A stretch of 6,223 nucleotides of DNA from positions 1 to 6,223 of the forward strand of contig JAGDDO010000537.1 in NCBI GenBank assembly GCA_017848205.1, written 5' to 3'. This document shows positions 4,816-6,223 of this stretch, one piece after another; positions within the stretch are counted from its first letter, which is position 1; each line of letters begins with the position of its first letter. The notes under the pieces were generated by a model that ran no database searches, was not told where the DNA came from, and saw nothing but the letters and a program-made list of their open reading frames with translations. The translations under genes and the position numbers were made by a program. This stretch comes from Oscillospiraceae bacterium (lineage in GTDB: Bacteria > Bacillota_A > Clostridia > Oscillospirales > Ruminococcaceae).

Positions 4816-6105
4816 ATGAGAAAAAATAAGATCATTGCTGTGGTGTCGGCACTGTGTCTGGCCGCAGGATGTGCCGGTACGGAAAATGTTTTTTCTTTGA
4901 ATGACAGTGAAAATGCATCAGGTGTTCCGGTATTTGCTGCGGAAGAAAAAGATGAAACTGTTATTGAAAGTGAAAAAGAAACCAGCGGAAAATGCGGTGA
5001 TGATGCTGAATGGACTTACGACACTGAAACCAAAACACTGACCATAAGCGGAACAGGAGATGTCACTAAAACATTTTATTCAGAAAAATGGTTTAGCGAA
5101 GTGAAAAACCTGATAGTCGAAGACGGGATCGAAGTACTGCACGGAGCATTTTACGGATGTAAGACGCTGGAGACAGTTTCTCTGCCGGATAGTATAAAAA
5201 ATATCGACGGAGCTTTTGAATACTGTACGGCATTAAAATCAGTGACTGTACCGGAAGGCGTTAAAAGTATTGCTTTCGGTACTTTTATGGGCTGTTCTTC
5301 ACTTGAAGAACTTCATCTCGGAAGTGATCTCAGAGCGATAGGATGGGGTGCAATCTCGGAATGTCCGTTGCTTAAACATATCGATATTCCGGAAACAGTA
5401 ACTAACATAGACGAGAATGCTTTCTACAATTCAGGGATTGAGAGCATAAAGCTTCCTGATAATATCAAAACCATTCCGCACGGAGCATTTGTTTCCTGTG
5501 CTGATCTTGCAGATGTCATTCTTCCGTCAGAACTTGAACATATAGAAAGAGAGGCATTTGCTGGTACCGCCATAGAGAAAATCGATATTCCTGAAAGTAC
5601 TTGCATGATAGATGAATATGCTTTTGTAAGCTGCAGTTCTTTAAAGAAAGTTACAGTAAGATGTGATACATGCGTTATATCTGATGCAGCGTTCACGGAG
5701 TGCAGCCCTGAACTGATGATAAAGGCTCATAAGGGAAGTACAGCAGAGGAATATGCCGAAAGAAACGGATACGCATTTGAAGCACTTGAAGCAGAACCCG
5801 CATCAGCACCTGTATCTGTGGAGTCACCTTATCCTATAAATCCGGGACCTCGTTATCCGGGAGACGTTGATGTAAACGGAAAAATAGATGTAACTGACAT
5901 TACAGTACTTTCACTGGCACTTGTAGACAAACAGGAATTAAGCGTAAGTTCATTCGCTAATGCAGATGTGAACGGTGACGGCAAAGTGGAACTTGACGAC
6001 CTTGCATATATAAGGCAGTTTCTTTCAAAGAAGATATCATCATTTGATGTTATGCCGGAAGTATCTGTTTCTTTTCCAGCTGGTTCTCCGGTACCGATGG
6101 ACTGA
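4816..6105 (+). CDS. Secreted BspA-like leucine-rich-repeat protein with C-terminal dockerin
   Basis: The ATG at 4816 is preferred over the in-frame ATG at 4771: AAAGGA (4802-4807) sits 8 nt before it, a signal peptide starts at once, and 4771 has no ribosome binding site. The product is 429 residues. The signal peptide is ~1-41 (MRKNK, hydrophobic core, cleavage likely after VFA); LAAGC at 15-19 resembles a lipobox. Residues ~58-82 (KCGDDAEWTYDTETKTLTISG) are the N-terminal motif common in BspA-like proteins. Residues 96-301 hold about nine LRR_5 repeats of 22-23 residues (pattern IxxGAFxxCxxLxxVxLPxxI), closed by the cap KGSTAEEYAERNGYAF. After a Pro-rich linker (326-348) comes the dockerin at 349-410: loops D350-D361 and D384-D395, ending RQFLSKKI. 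A 19-residue tail follows. Such LRR proteins are usually adhesins or binding scaffolds; the ligand is unknown. The stop codon overlaps the terminal palindrome. Confidence 0.93.
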   Translation: MRKNKIIAVVSALCLAAGCAGTENVFSLNDSENASGVPVFAAEEKDETVIESEKETSGKCGDDAEWTYDTETKTLTISGTGDVTKTFYSEKWFSEVKNLIVEDGIEVLHGAFYGCKTLETVSLPDSIKNIDGAFEYCTALKSVTVPEGVKSIAFGTFMGCSSLEELHLGSDLRAIGWGAISECPLLKHIDIPETVTNIDENAFYNSGIESIKLPDNIKTIPHGAFVSCADLADVILPSELEHIEREAFAGTAIEKIDIPESTCMIDEYAFVSCSSLKKVTVRCDTCVISDAAFTECSPELMIKAHKGSTAEEYAERNGYAFEALEAEPASAPVSVESPYPINPGPRYPGDVDVNGKIDVTDITVLSLALVDKQELSVSSFANADVNGDGKVELDDLAYIRQFLSKKISSFDVMPEVSVSFPAGSPVPMD

Positions 6106-6223
6106 AAATTTGATGTATGATCTTGTGAAAAATAAACGGGATAGTATTATGGAAATGTTCCACGTGGAACATTTCCATAATACTATCCCGTTTATTTTTC
6201 ACAAGATCATACATCAAATTTTC
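6104..6223. repeat. Perfect 120-nt palindrome at the window end
   Basis: Bases 6104-6163 and 6164-6223 are exact reverse complements with no spacer and no mismatch. The left arm begins within the TGA stop of the LRR gene and the right arm ends at the last base of the window, so the true extent may be greater. The inner part (GGGATAGTAT and its complement, followed by TTTATTTTT) would serve as a terminator for the LRR gene if genuine. Spacer-less palindromes of this size are usually unstable in bacteria. A fold-back assembly or library artefact, a hairpin chromosome end, or a larger inverted duplication are therefore all possible. Confidence 0.97.
6156..6171. promoter_or_regulatory. parS: parS-like ParB-binding site
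   Basis: TGTTCCACGTGGAACA is a perfect 16-bp palindrome. It differs from the widely conserved bacterial parS sequence (TGTTTCACGTGAAACA) only by a symmetrical T-to-C and A-to-G pair, a variant I recall from characterised parS sites. parS nucleates ParB for chromosome segregation and usually clusters near the origin. The site lies exactly at the centre of the 120-nt palindrome, so its right half may be a mirror of the left if the palindrome is an artefact. No parA or parB gene is in the window. Confidence 0.6.

Noticed and set aside
1..6223. CRISPR array, tRNA, rRNA or insertion sequence
   Set aside because: No regularly spaced direct repeats, no cloverleaf or rRNA-like sequence, and no transposase frame or paired terminal repeats with target duplications were seen. 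The 120-nt palindrome is not flanked by transposon genes.

Overview
The window looks like a piece of a cellulosome-producing Ruminococcus (R. flavefaciens-like) or a close relative in the Oscillospiraceae. The reasons are four consecutive plus-strand genes for secreted proteins, each with a dockerin module (two Ca-binding loops; three of the four end in the RQ[YF]LSKKI signature), moderately AT-rich DNA, purine-rich ribosome binding sites, and no housekeeping genes. The genus call is inference from family knowledge, not from a search.

Layout. (1) 1-524 is the 3' end of a gene cut by the window edge: a Pro-Thr linker with a tandem 54-bp duplication, then a C-terminal dockerin. (2) 525-914 is intergenic and holds copy A of a ~130-nt two-hairpin element, then leader sequence with a -10 box. 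(3) 915-2111 encodes a 398-residue secreted protein with the dockerin at the N-terminus and a C-terminal part resembling DUF3221-like and PrcB_C-like domains. (4) 2112-2573 is intergenic and holds copy B of the two-hairpin element, then a terminator-containing 88-nt element (copy 1), a 71-nt potential fold and a leader. (5) 2574-4517 encodes a 647-residue secreted serpin with a degenerate leucine-rich-repeat segment and an internal dockerin ahead of the serpin domain. (6) 4518-4815 holds a strong terminator, copy 2 of the 88-nt element and a leader. (7) 4816-6105 encodes a 429-residue BspA-like leucine-rich-repeat protein with a C-terminal dockerin. (8) 6104-6223 is a perfect, spacer-less 120-nt palindrome ending at the last base of the window. 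A 16-bp parS-like (ParB-binding) sequence lies exactly at its centre.

None of the visible parts of these proteins is a recognisable glycoside hydrolase. They look like accessory cellulosome components: a protease inhibitor (serpin), a leucine-rich-repeat adhesion or scaffold protein, and a protein of unknown function with a possible protease-associated domain. All would be exported and plugged into cohesins through their dockerins. The spacing and the terminators suggest mostly single-gene transcripts rather than one operon. The least ordinary signals are the terminal palindrome with its parS-like core, the two families of repeated intergenic elements, the unexplained fold upstream of the serpin gene, and the LRR-dockerin-serpin architecture.
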